Shown here in pieces: positions 1 through 8,237 of a DNA stretch of 64,000 bases. A model generated the notes under the pieces. It saw only the letters and a program-made list of their open reading frames with translations. It searched no databases and was not told where the DNA came from. The DNA is taken from assembly GCF_000196495.1 (NCBI RefSeq), contig NC_011313.1, positions 124,001 through 188,000 on the forward strand, written 5' to 3'. Source of the DNA: Aliivibrio salmonicida LFI1238. Lineage in GTDB: Bacteria > Pseudomonadota > Gammaproteobacteria > Enterobacterales > Vibrionaceae. A program made the translations under genes and the position numbers. Every line of letters starts with the position of its first letter. Position 1 is the first letter of the stretch.

Positions 1-117
1 TTTTACGGTAGAAAGAGAAGGCATATAAGAATAGATTAGATAATGTAACCAGGAACAACCGATTAAGACTACTATTTGTTTTTTAGACAGGCGATCTCTC
101 ATACGTAGTGGTTTTTT

Positions 118-150
118 GGCTCAGTTTATACTGAGCCATTTTTTTTATTT
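118..150 (+). terminator. Rho-independent terminator of an upstream gene
   Basis: A perfect 7-bp stem (GGCTCAG / CTGAGCC) with a TTTATA loop is followed by a T-rich run. It must end a plus-strand gene lying left of the window, because nothing before it here is coding. Confidence 0.8.
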
Positions 151-162
151 ATTAAATAAAAA

Positions 163-352
163 TGAAATATTCGAGAGTTTAAATGCTTTCTTTGAAGCAA
201 TTATTAGATCGGGAAAAAGTAGTAATTCTATTTATGAAAAAGAAATTACTGCACAATTACCATGAGATGAAGCCGATACAGACTCCGTAACAAATATGTC
301 ACTGAGATTTGCGTAACTCATTGGTGTTGAACCATGCCAACGTAAACACTAA
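163..352 (+). pseudogene. Possible decayed coding remnant
   Basis: One plus-strand frame reads like a protein over about 60 residues (for example NEIFESLNAFFEAII), but it has a TGA near 262 and a TAA near 316 and no plausible start. The two stops sit where a TGG and a CAA could have mutated. I do not recognise the family, and chance cannot be excluded. The rest of the stretch up to the peptidase gene shows nothing else. Confidence 0.25.
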
Positions 353-529
353 AGTATAATTTCTTGTGTAAAGTGTTTCTATTTAAATTCAGAATTGCTC
401 ATTAGCTACGAAATGATATGAAAGATTGTGGGATCTTGACGTTAAATTGAATTTTCACAACAGATCCATAAAATAGTCACTTAATATTGTAGTGACTATT
501 TACATTAATATATTGATTTTAGACGGTAA

Positions 530-1636
530 TTAATGAGTTAAATATGCCGTTAAGAAACGAGTAATATCAACCATATCAGAGACTTTAATAAACTCTTCCG
601 TAGTATGAACTTTAGACATACCCGTAGAAAGGTTTACTGTTGTTAAGCCTTTTTCATTAAATACGTTCGCATCAGAGCCGCCACCAGTAGATTTAGTGAA
701 CGGGCTAATGTTAATGCTCTCAAACGCTTCTTTAATGCTTGCAACGTGTGAATTGTCGTCTGAAATTTTGTAAGCGTTATAAGCACGCGTTGAGATCATC
801 TCGATTTGAGCGCCGTGTTTATCTGCTGCTGCTTTGAACGTTGATTCCATGTGCTCAACTTGTTTTGCCAGCTTCACATCATCCAGAGAGCGCGCTTCGC
901 CTTCAATGTACAGTTCTGGCATAACGATGTTTGTCGCTTGACCACCACGAACCACACCAATGTTGGCTGTTGTTTCTTCGTCAATACGTGCAAGTGTCAT
1001 ATTCATGATTGCATCAGCGGCAACCGTTAGGGCATTAATGCCTTCTTCTGGCGCTAAACCTGCGTGTGCTGGACGGCCTGTGATGGTTACTTTAAGGTTT
1101 TGTTGACCAGGAGCAGAAGTAATAATAGTGCCAATAGGGCCGCCTGAATCTAGCACAATCGCGTGGTTAGATTGAATGTAGCTCATATCGTAGTTTTTAG
1201 AGCCGTGTAAGCCGCCTTCTTCATAGACAGTAAACGCTAACTCAATCGTTTTGTGTGCGTGGTTATTTTCTTTAATAACACGTACCGCTTCCATTACCGC
1301 TGAGATACCTGATTTATCATCACCACCAAGAACGGTGTTGCCTTTAGAGCGGATAACGCCATCTTCAATAATCGGTTCAATACCATTACCTGGAGTTACC
1401 GTATCCATGTGAGAGCTAAATACAATGCTGCCCTCTAACTCGCCTTCTAATCTTGCGTAAATATTAAAGCCGTTTGATACGTGCTCAGGCACGGGTAATT
1501 TAGTAACGGTAAAGCCTAGTTCACCTAGTTGTTCTGCAAGTGCTTTTGCAATCGCTTTTTCATTTTTTGATTCACTGTCGATTTGAACAATATCTAGAAA
1601 GTGATTAATTAAACGCTCTTGGTTCACTTGAGTCAT
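530..1636 (-). CDS. M20 family metallopeptidase, PepT-like
   Basis: This is a zinc-dependent cytosolic aminopeptidase of family M20, close to the PepT-like branch, which removes N-terminal residues from small peptides. The dinuclear metal site is visible in order: HMDT near residue 75, GGDDKSG near 105, the catalytic YEEGG near 140, LDSGG near 163, and a final His in MSKVHTTEEF near the C-terminus. A dimerisation (lid) domain with GRPAHAG lies between. I start at the ATG at 1636, not the upstream in-frame codon at 1705, because the upstream residues are not peptidase-like and an AGAAG-type site precedes it. Length (368 aa) is normal. The exact substrate is not shown by sequence. Confidence 0.88.
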   Translation of the reverse strand: MTQVNQERLINHFLDIVQIDSESKNEKAIAKALAEQLGELGFTVTKLPVPEHVSNGFNIYARLEGELEGSIVFSSHMDTVTPGNGIEPIIEDGVIRSKGNTVLGGDDKSGISAVMEAVRVIKENNHAHKTIELAFTVYEEGGLHGSKNYDMSYIQSNHAIVLDSGGPIGTIITSAPGQQNLKVTITGRPAHAGLAPEEGINALTVAADAIMNMTLARIDEETTANIGVVRGGQATNIVMPELYIEGEARSLDDVKLAKQVEHMESTFKAAADKHGAQIEMISTRAYNAYKISDDNSHVASIKEAFESINISPFTKSTGGGSDANVFNEKGLTTVNLSTGMSKVHTTEEFIKVSDMVDITRFLTAYLTH

Positions 1637-1863
1637 GATTTTTCTTCTATATTGAAAGGAAATATAAAACCACTCTACCCAAAGGAAGTGTGAAAAAAGA
1701 TGCACTGAATCAATAAAAAGCCCGACAGCATTACCATATGTATGAGCTATATCTTAATAACGAAAAGCTATAACACAGAATTAATATTTAACAATAAATT
1801 GCAACTTTCTCGATTCACATCACTCTGATAACTATATTAATAAGAAACCATAAAGAGGTTGTT

Positions 1864-3009
1864 ATGAAGTACCGATTAAAAATTACAACGATAGCACTAC
1901 TGTTTATTCCATTTTTTGCTGTCATGACCAGTTTTTTTTCAACCGCTGAAGATATGTCTACGCTGAAGAAAGGAAACTACGAAGTTGCAACATTGGCGGG
2001 AGGCTGTTTTTGGTGTACGGAATCTGATTTAGAAAAGTTAGATGGGGTGGTGGATGTGGTATCCGGTTATTCAGGAGGCTCACTTGAAAACCCTACCTAC
2101 AAACAAGTGTCATCAGGAAAGTCTGGACATATTGAAGTAATTCAAGTGACGTTTGATCCTAAGATCGTTAGCTATGAGCAGGTGCTTGATCAGCTATTTA
2201 GGCATATGGATCCAACGGATAGCAAAGGCTCATTCGTTGATAGAGGTCCACAATATCGTCCCGCTATTTTCTTCCATAATGAAGATCAGCAAGTGATTGC
2301 TCAAGAGTTCATGAATGCGATTGATGCGGCGGGAATTTACCCAAAACCATTAGCAACAGAGCTAATTGAGTTTGAGAAATTTTGGCCAGCAGAAGATTAT
2401 CATCAAGATTATTACAAAAATAATCCAGTACGTTATAAGTATTACCGTTACAACTCAGGACGTGATCAGTACTTAGATGCGGTGTTTGGTGAAGATAGAA
2501 ATGAGAATCCAAAGACATTACGCCAATACATTGATGAGAAAACAATGGCGCAAAACGTAAAGCCATACAATAAGCCATCAGACTCTGAGATTAAAAAGAT
2601 GCTGACGGACCAACAATATTACGTAACGCAAGAGGAAGGAACCGAGCGCCCGTTCAATAATAAATATTGGGATAATAAAGCCGAAGGTATTTATGTTGAT
2701 ATCGTCAGTGGTGAGCCGTTATTTTCATCAACCGATAAATACAAATCAGGCACGGGATGGCCAAGTTTTACTAAGCCAATCAATAAAGCATATATTGCTG
2801 AAGAAGATGATTTTGCATTATTCAGTAAACGTACCGAGATCCGCAGTAAGTTTGCAGACTCACATTTAGGGCATGTTTTTAGTGATGGACCGAAACCAAC
2901 GGGGTTACGTTACTGCATGAACTCAGCTGCAATGCGTTTTGTAGCAAAATCAGATTTAGAGAAAGAAGGCTATGAAGAATATTTGTATCTGTTTAATCAA
3001 TCGTCGTAA
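1864..3009 (+). CDS. msrAB: Exported methionine sulfoxide reductase MsrA-MsrB fusion
   Basis: The bifunctional enzyme reduces both S- and R-methionine sulfoxide in proteins. It has an N-terminal hydrophobic segment (residues 8-26) that serves as a signal or anchor. An MsrA domain follows at about 40-200, with the catalytic GGCFWC near 46-51, and an MsrB domain at about 255-375 with SGTGWPSF, HLGHVF and the catalytic Cys in RYCMNS. Such fusions act in the periplasm, fed by a thiol-disulfide relay. Oddities: only three cysteines are present (two in GCFWC, one in RYCMNS), the MsrB zinc CxxC pairs are absent, and no obvious resolving Cys exists in the MsrB half. The gene is monocistronic and ends at a shared terminator. 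Confidence 0.93.
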   Translation: MKYRLKITTIALLFIPFFAVMTSFFSTAEDMSTLKKGNYEVATLAGGCFWCTESDLEKLDGVVDVVSGYSGGSLENPTYKQVSSGKSGHIEVIQVTFDPKIVSYEQVLDQLFRHMDPTDSKGSFVDRGPQYRPAIFFHNEDQQVIAQEFMNAIDAAGIYPKPLATELIEFEKFWPAEDYHQDYYKNNPVRYKYYRYNSGRDQYLDAVFGEDRNENPKTLRQYIDEKTMAQNVKPYNKPSDSEIKKMLTDQQYYVTQEEGTERPFNNKYWDNKAEGIYVDIVSGEPLFSSTDKYKSGTGWPSFTKPINKAYIAEEDDFALFSKRTEIRSKFADSHLGHVFSDGPKPTGLRYCMNSAAMRFVAKSDLEKEGYEEYLYLFNQSS

Positions 3010-3042
3010 TTAGATATGTGTTAACTTTATAATGATAAAAAT

Positions 3043-3078
3043 AAAGCCCTTATGATGAATGTCATGAGGGCTTTTTTA
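3043..3078. terminator. Bidirectional terminator between msrAB and the DeoR gene
   Basis: An AAAGCCCT / AGGGCTTT stem is flanked by A and T runs and sits between two convergent genes. It can serve both strands. Confidence 0.75.
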
Positions 3079-3834
3079 TTAACGAATAACGTTAATGCCT
3101 TTTTCTTCGAGATCATTAACCACACTTTCAGCTAAGTTATTATCAGTAATCACCCCATGAATGCATTCGATATCTAATGCATGAAAAGTGGCTACTTGAC
3201 CGTATTTCGTTGAATCAGAAATTAAATAAGTGATTTGTGATGATTTTGCGATGGCTTGCTTAACGTCAACCTTTCCTTCATAGGGGGTTGATAATCCTTT
3301 TAGGCTCCACGATGAGGTAGAAATAAAAGCAATATCAATATTCATAGTGAGCAGAAACTCCACAACCTTTCTGCCTATTGCTGATTGGTTATTTCGATCA
3401 ATCTTTCCACCAGTATGATAAATCTCACATTCACTGTGGTTAATGAGATAGGCAGCAATAGCGAAATCGTTCGTAATAATAAGTAAATCATCGCGCGCGG
3501 ATATTTTATGAGCAAGCTCTAAAGAGGTGGTACCTGCATCTAGGTATACCGTTGAATTTGGTGGAATTAAATCAGCGGCAATAGTACCAATTACTGCTTT
3601 CTCATTGGTTTGCTGTTCTATTTTACTGTCATGCGATAGCTCGCTATGAATGGTTCTTGTTAACTGAACCCCACCGGATACTGAAATCACTTTTCCTAAC
3701 GATTCAAGTTTGACAATGTCACGACGTATAGTCATGTGTGATACATCGAGGTGTTCAATCAACTCAACAATACTGATGACTTCTTGGTGTGATAACAACG
3801 ATAAAATGGTTCTCTGACGTTCTGCTGGGATCAT
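3079..3834 (-). CDS. DeoR/GlpR-family transcriptional regulator (YgbI-like)
   Basis: A 251-aa repressor. It has an N-terminal DeoR winged helix-turn-helix (residues 1-57, with the signature SHMTIRRDI and LESLGKV) and a C-terminal sugar-phosphate sensing domain (about 75-230; DAGTTSLELA near 98 and SAIGRK near 150). It lies divergent from ltnD and otnK, the same layout as enterobacterial ygbI-ygbJ-ygbK. It therefore probably controls that sugar-acid operon through the 287-bp gap. The specific effector is not known from sequence. The otnK target gene is truncated here, so the regulator may now control a dead pathway. Confidence 0.85.
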   Translation of the reverse strand: MIPAERQRTILSLLSHQEVISIVELIEHLDVSHMTIRRDIVKLESLGKVISVSGGVQLTRTIHSELSHDSKIEQQTNEKAVIGTIAADLIPPNSTVYLDAGTTSLELAHKISARDDLLIITNDFAIAAYLINHSECEIYHTGGKIDRNNQSAIGRKVVEFLLTMNIDIAFISTSSWSLKGLSTPYEGKVDVKQAIAKSSQITYLISDSTKYGQVATFHALDIECIHGVITDNNLAESVVNDLEEKGINVIR

Positions 3835-3872
3835 GATTATGCCGCTATATTATTGTTTTTACTTATCCTAAC

Positions 3873-3929
3873 AACATTTATCTACGTTGTGAATATCTGT
3901 GAATAAATGTTTTATTTATAGATAAATAT
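3873..3929. promoter_or_regulatory. Candidate operator sites between deoR-type gene and ltnD
   Basis: Two inverted repeats lie side by side. AACATTTAT (3873-3881) pairs with ATAAATGTT (3903-3911), and TATTTAT-AG-ATAAATA forms a palindrome at 3914-3929. Their place in the divergent promoter region suits a DeoR-type repressor. This is inferred from position and symmetry only. Confidence 0.4.
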
Positions 3930-4121
3930 GAATTTTTGACAGATATAGTGAGAATGCACCTCCCTATAAAGAGTTATATTACCAATGAATGTTAACTATT
4001 GTTAATTGTGTGACTTGCAACGAAGTTGAATTGCTTTAATTACCATATAATCACAAACATAAACACAAATTAACATATTGATTCATTGTATCCACTACTG
4101 ACAAATTTATTAGAGGGCGTT

Positions 4122-5027
4122 ATGGAAAATCAAAAAGCTCAATCGGTTGGCGTTATTGGTCTAGGTTCTATGGGCATGGGAGCTGCAAACTCTTGTATTC
4201 GTGCTGGGCTTGATGTGTATGGCATTGACTTAAATACACACGCTTTGGAGGTTCTTAAAAATAAGGGGGCGAAAGCGGTTTCAACTAATGTCCTTGAATT
4301 TGCGGATAAATTGGATGCAGTGTTAATTCTTGTTGTTAATGCAAATCAAGTAAACGCGGTGTTATTTGATTCTGGCTTTGCTGCGGCGTTAAAACCAAAT
4401 ACGGCGATTATGGTATCTGCGACGATTGCTGCGGATGATGCGAAACAAATCGAAGCAAAATTAAAAGAATACCAACTCACTATGCTTGATGCGCCAGTCT
4501 CTGGTGGTGCAATTAAAGCGGAAGCGGGAGAAATGACGATCATGGCTTCTGGTTCTAAAGAAGCGTTTGATAAGTTAGAGCCTGTATTAGAAGCAACAGC
4601 TTCGAAAGTCTATAACATCGGTGAAGAGATTGGGTTAGGTGCAACGGTTAAAATTATTCACCAATTACTTGCTGGTGTGCATATTGCTGCAGGTGCTGAA
4701 GCGATGGCGTTAGCGGCTCGAGCGAATATCCCTCTGGATTTAATGTACGACGTCGTAACGAATGCCGCGGGCAATTCGTGGATGTTTGAAAACCGTATGA
4801 AGCATGTGGTTGATGGTGATTATTCACCAAAATCAATGGTTGATATTTTTGTTAAAGATTTGAATTTAGTGTCTGATACAGCGAAAGATCTTCAGTTTCC
4901 ATTACCGTTGTCAAGTACTGCTCTGAACATGTTTGTTAGTGCGAGTAATGAAGGCTTTGGTAAAGAAGACGACAGTGCTGTGATTAAAATATTTAAAGGT
5001 ATCGACTTACCGGGTGTGGAGAAGTAA
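4122..5027 (+). CDS. ltnD: L-threonate dehydrogenase-like, 3-hydroxyisobutyrate dehydrogenase family
   Basis: A 301-aa NAD-dependent beta-hydroxyacid dehydrogenase that would oxidise a four-carbon sugar acid at C2 to a 2-oxo acid. Visible are the Rossmann nucleotide motif VIGLGSMGMG at residues 11-20, the substrate-binding DAPVSGG near 125, and the catalytic lysine in GATVKIIHQ near 180. The start at 4122 is preceded by GAGGG; an in-frame codon at 4086 lacks this and adds no family sequence. otnK follows after 2 bases, so the two are one operon. The pairing of this family with an OtnK kinase and a DeoR regulator supports LtnD over GarR or MmsB. Confidence 0.82.
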   Translation: MENQKAQSVGVIGLGSMGMGAANSCIRAGLDVYGIDLNTHALEVLKNKGAKAVSTNVLEFADKLDAVLILVVNANQVNAVLFDSGFAAALKPNTAIMVSATIAADDAKQIEAKLKEYQLTMLDAPVSGGAIKAEAGEMTIMASGSKEAFDKLEPVLEATASKVYNIGEEIGLGATVKIIHQLLAGVHIAAGAEAMALAARANIPLDLMYDVVTNAAGNSWMFENRMKHVVDGDYSPKSMVDIFVKDLNLVSDTAKDLQFPLPLSSTALNMFVSASNEGFGKEDDSAVIKIFKGIDLPGVEK

Positions 5028-5029
5028 TT

Positions 5030-5362
5030 ATGTTATTAGGAGTTATTGCTGACGATTTTACTGGTGCAACGGACATCGCGGGTTTTCTTGTAGAAAATGG
5101 CATGAGTACGATTCAATTAAACGGCATTCCAACAGGCGATATTGATGCAATGGCAGACGCGGTTGTGATCAGTCTTAAATCTCGTTCTTGTTCTGTCGAA
5201 CAAGCTATTTCAGAATCTGTATCTGCGTTGAAATGGCTTCAATCTCAAGGTTGCCAACAGTTTTATTTTAAATATTGCTCAACGTTTGATAGCACAAATA
5301 AAGGAAATATAGGGCCAGTAACGGATGTATTGTTAGCTGAACTAGGCGATGACTTTACTTTG
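5030..5362 (+). pseudogene. otnK: 3-oxo-tetronate kinase, 5' fragment cut by IS91 element
   Basis: The first ~111 codons of a DUF1537/OtnK kinase, which phosphorylates the 2- or 3-oxo-tetronate made by LtnD or DtnD. The N-terminal signature LLGVIADDFTGATDIAG is clear, followed by STFDSTNKGNIGPV. The family is about 420 aa, so roughly three quarters is missing. At 5363 the sequence becomes the end of an IS91-family element, and the frame runs on to a stop at 5440 inside it. The rest of otnK is not found elsewhere in the window, so this is more than a simple insertion. Confidence 0.88.
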
Positions 5363-6798
5363 AAGGTAAGGAATTTGAATGTTGCTGAGTTAGCATTGGC
5401 CCGTCTAAAAAAGCCAATTTCACCATCGCTGTTTTTTTAAAAGGTATCGAAAATATAATTATCGGGGATTTTATAACTGTTTTAGCCCTATTTCATGAGT
5501 TTTAGATACACTTATCCTACAAACCTTATTATGCTGCCCTCAATTCTGACTGAACTATCGCATGGGTGACTAAATCATTGACCGAATTTCCGACTCGGAA
5601 ATTCGTAAACACCAGACGACTTTCACATAAAATACATTCGTACGGATCTACTTTTACATATCCTTTTAACATTGCGGCATACCCTGGCATTTTCGGCTCA
5701 GCTTCTATTGTCATACCTAAAGCTGCATAAACTCTAGGCAGAGCTTCTCCACGACGACGCATTGATAAAAAACCGTAGTATCGGATCATCTTGAAATGTT
5801 TATCAGGATAGTGCTCTACTATCCGTCTTATCATCTCTTCTGGTGATAATGTTAGGCTGTCTGTTGTTCCTGTTCGATGGTCTAAATAATTAAACGTTAT
5901 CATTCCGCCTTTGGCGTAATGACTTAAACGTGACGCTGAAATTGGGGGCCGTTTTAAATACCGACCAAGATAGTTCATCGTCGGTTTTACATTATTTGTC
6001 TTTTTAGCAAAATGAAGCTTCCAACGACGATTATATTGACTGCTTAAAAAGCGTGACCAATCCGTTTTATTACGGATATAGGGGCATTCTTCGCTTGATA
6101 AATCAAGCTCATAATAAGCCTTACCCAATAAACTGACGATAGCCGCTCTCCAACAAGGCTCTGTCGTTTTCATTTGGAAGTAAATGGGTTTCCATAAACC
6201 GGTACGTTCACAAATTCCCCCACGAGTGACCGATAAATGTAAGTGCGTATTCCAATTCAGTTTTCGACCGTAAGTATGAAGAGCACAAAAGATACCGACA
6301 TCTATTCCTTTATCTTTTGCCCATCCCAGCAGAATGTTTGCAGCACATTTGAATAATTTATTTAACAAACGGTTATGACGAAAGATAGGCCATAGCGTGT
6401 TTGGAAGGGTAAAGGTGATGTGTTGATATTCGCATTCAGGGAAGACATGTTGTTGCTTTTGTATCCATCGCTCTGTGGCTTTCATGCCACAGCTACTGCA
6501 CGCTCGAGATTTACAGGTTTGGTGAATATATTTGATATGGGTACAGTCAGGGTTGCAACAATGATATTCGCGAGAGCCAAAAGCCGCTGTCCCACAGGAC
6601 AGCATCTTTGTGACATTTTCAATCACGACCGCTCTTAGGTTAGCTTTGTTATTATGAAGAAATTTAAGCCAGTTATTTTGACTATTAAATAATTGTTTCA
6701 GGGGTTTATATGCGTGCATGGCGATAGGATAAACGATTTATTGGCAACAATGGAAGAGGTTGAGTCCTTTTGATTTGCGCCGTAGGCGCCTATTGTTC
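5363..6798 (-). mobile_element. IS91-family element, copy 1 of 4
   Basis: It is 1,436 bp, three bases shorter than the other copies. Boundaries were set by aligning the four copies by eye: each begins AAGGTAAGG on the plus strand and ends CCTATTGTTC. There are no terminal inverted repeats and no target duplication, as expected for rolling-circle IS91 elements. The transposase-3' (oriIS) end is on the left. The other (terIS) end carries a GCGCC-GTA-GGCGC hairpin. Its right end abuts copy 2 with no intervening base. Confidence 0.88.
5529..6719 (-). CDS. IS91-family Y1 HUH transposase (copy 1, 396 aa)
   Basis: A rolling-circle transposase with an N-terminal zinc-binding domain (CHCCNPDCTH near 54-61 and CKSRACSSCGMK near 69-80). 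The metal-binding HUH motif is in NTHLHLSVTRGG near 158, and the nicking tyrosine is probably in YLGRYLKRPP. It differs from the other copies by loss of one Trp (RHNRLLNK against RHNRWLLNK), caused by a 3-bp deletion near 6366. The frame is otherwise intact. Whether this copy is still active cannot be told from sequence. Confidence 0.9.
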   Translation of the reverse strand: MHAYKPLKQLFNSQNNWLKFLHNNKANLRAVVIENVTKMLSCGTAAFGSREYHCCNPDCTHIKYIHQTCKSRACSSCGMKATERWIQKQQHVFPECEYQHITFTLPNTLWPIFRHNRLLNKLFKCAANILLGWAKDKGIDVGIFCALHTYGRKLNWNTHLHLSVTRGGICERTGLWKPIYFQMKTTEPCWRAAIVSLLGKAYYELDLSSEECPYIRNKTDWSRFLSSQYNRRWKLHFAKKTNNVKPTMNYLGRYLKRPPISASRLSHYAKGGMITFNYLDHRTGTTDSLTLSPEEMIRRIVEHYPDKHFKMIRYYGFLSMRRRGEALPRVYAALGMTIEAEPKMPGYAAMLKGYVKVDPYECILCESRLVFTNFRVGNSVNDLVTHAIVQSELRAA

Positions 6799-8237
6799 AA
6801 GGTAAGGAATTTGAATGTTGCTGAGTTAGCATTGGCCCGTCTAAAAAAGCCAATTTCACCATCGCTGTTTTTTTAAAAGGTATCGAAAATATAATTATCG
6901 GGGATTTTATAACTGTTTTAGCCCTATTTCATGAGTTTTAGATACACTTATCCTACAAACCTTATTATGCTGCCCTCAATTCTGACTGAACTATCGCATG
7001 GGTGACTAAATCATTGACCGAATTTCCGACTCGGAAATTCGTAAACACCAGACGACTTTCACATAAAATACATTCGTACGGATCTACTTTTACATATCCT
7101 TTTAACATTGCGGCATACCCTGGCATTTTCGGCTCAGCTTCTATTGTCATACCTAAAGCTGCATAAACTCTAGGCAGAGCTTCTCCACGACGACGCATTG
7201 ATAAAAAACCGTAGTATCGGATCATCTTGAAATGTTTATCAGGATAGTGCTCTACTATCCGTCTTATCATCTCTTCTGGTGATAATGTTAGGCTGTCTGT
7301 TGTTCCTGTTCGATGGTCTAAATAATTAAACGTTATCATTCCGCCTTTGGCGTAATGACTTAAACGTGACGCTGAAATCGGGGGCCGTTTTAAATACCGA
7401 CCAAGATAGTTCATCGTCGGTTTTACATTATTTGTCTTTTTAGCAAAATGAAGCTTCCAACGACGATTATATTGACTGCTTAAAAAGCGTGACCAATCCG
7501 TTTTATTACGGATATAGGGGCATTCTTCGCTTGATAAATCAAGCTCATAATAAGCCTTACCCAATAAACTGACGATAGCCGCTCTCCAACAAGGCTCTGT
7601 CGTTTTCATTTGGAAGTAAATGGGTTTCCATAAACCGGTACGTTCACAAATTCCCCCACGAGTGACCGATAAATGTAAGTGCGTATTCCAATTCAGTTTT
7701 CGACCGTAAGTATGAAGAGCACAAAAGATACCGACATCTATTCCTTTATCTTTTGCCCATCCCAGCAGAATGTTTGCAGCACATTTGAATAATTTATTTA
7801 ACAGCCAACGGTTATGACGAAAGATAGGCCATAGCGTGTTTGGAAGGGTAAAGGTGATGTGTTGATATTCGCATTCAGGGAAGACATGTTGTTGCTTTTG
7901 TATCCATCGCTCTGTGGCTTTCATGCCACAGCTACTGCACGCTCGAGATTTACAGGTTTGGTGAATATATTTGATATGGGTACAGTCAGGGTTGCAACAA
8001 TGATATTCGCGAGAGCCAAAAGCCGCTGTCCCACAGGACAGCATCTTTGTGACATTTTCAATCACGACCGCTCTTAGGTTAGCTTTGTTATTATGAAGAA
8101 ATTTAAGCCAGTTATTTTGACTATTAAATAATTGTTTCAGGGGTTTATATGCGTGCATGGCGATAGGATAAACGATTTATTGGCAACAATGGAAGAGGTT
8201 GAGTCCTTTTGATTTGCGCCGTAGGCGCCTATTGTTC
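6799..8237 (-). mobile_element. IS91-family element, copy 2 of 4
   Basis: It is 1,439 bp and lies head-to-tail with copy 1. Its left (oriIS) end joins the GTTC terminus of copy 1 directly, which is GAAC on the transposase strand and the classical IS91 target. Its right end abuts the torA fragment. It shares a C at about 7379 with copy 3, where copies 1 and 4 have T. Confidence 0.9.
6965..8158 (-). CDS. IS91-family Y1 HUH transposase (copy 2, 397 aa)
   Basis: Full-length transposase with zinc-finger cysteines, the HLHLS HUH motif and the RYLKRPP tyrosine region intact. It encodes the same protein as copies 3 and 4. The start codon lies about 79 bases inside the terIS end. Confidence 0.93.
   Translation of the reverse strand: MHAYKPLKQLFNSQNNWLKFLHNNKANLRAVVIENVTKMLSCGTAAFGSREYHCCNPDCTHIKYIHQTCKSRACSSCGMKATERWIQKQQHVFPECEYQHITFTLPNTLWPIFRHNRWLLNKLFKCAANILLGWAKDKGIDVGIFCALHTYGRKLNWNTHLHLSVTRGGICERTGLWKPIYFQMKTTEPCWRAAIVSLLGKAYYELDLSSEECPYIRNKTDWSRFLSSQYNRRWKLHFAKKTNNVKPTMNYLGRYLKRPPISASRLSHYAKGGMITFNYLDHRTGTTDSLTLSPEEMIRRIVEHYPDKHFKMIRYYGFLSMRRRGEALPRVYAALGMTIEAEPKMPGYAAMLKGYVKVDPYECILCESRLVFTNFRVGNSVNDLVTHAIVQSELRAA

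Noticed and set aside
2309..2578. Minus-strand open frame of 89 codons inside msrAB
   Set aside because: It lies wholly antisense to a well-supported gene and has no family features.
6420..6638. 72-codon frame antisense to the IS91 transposase (also in the other three copies)
   Set aside because: A shadow of the zinc-domain coding region; no independent evidence.
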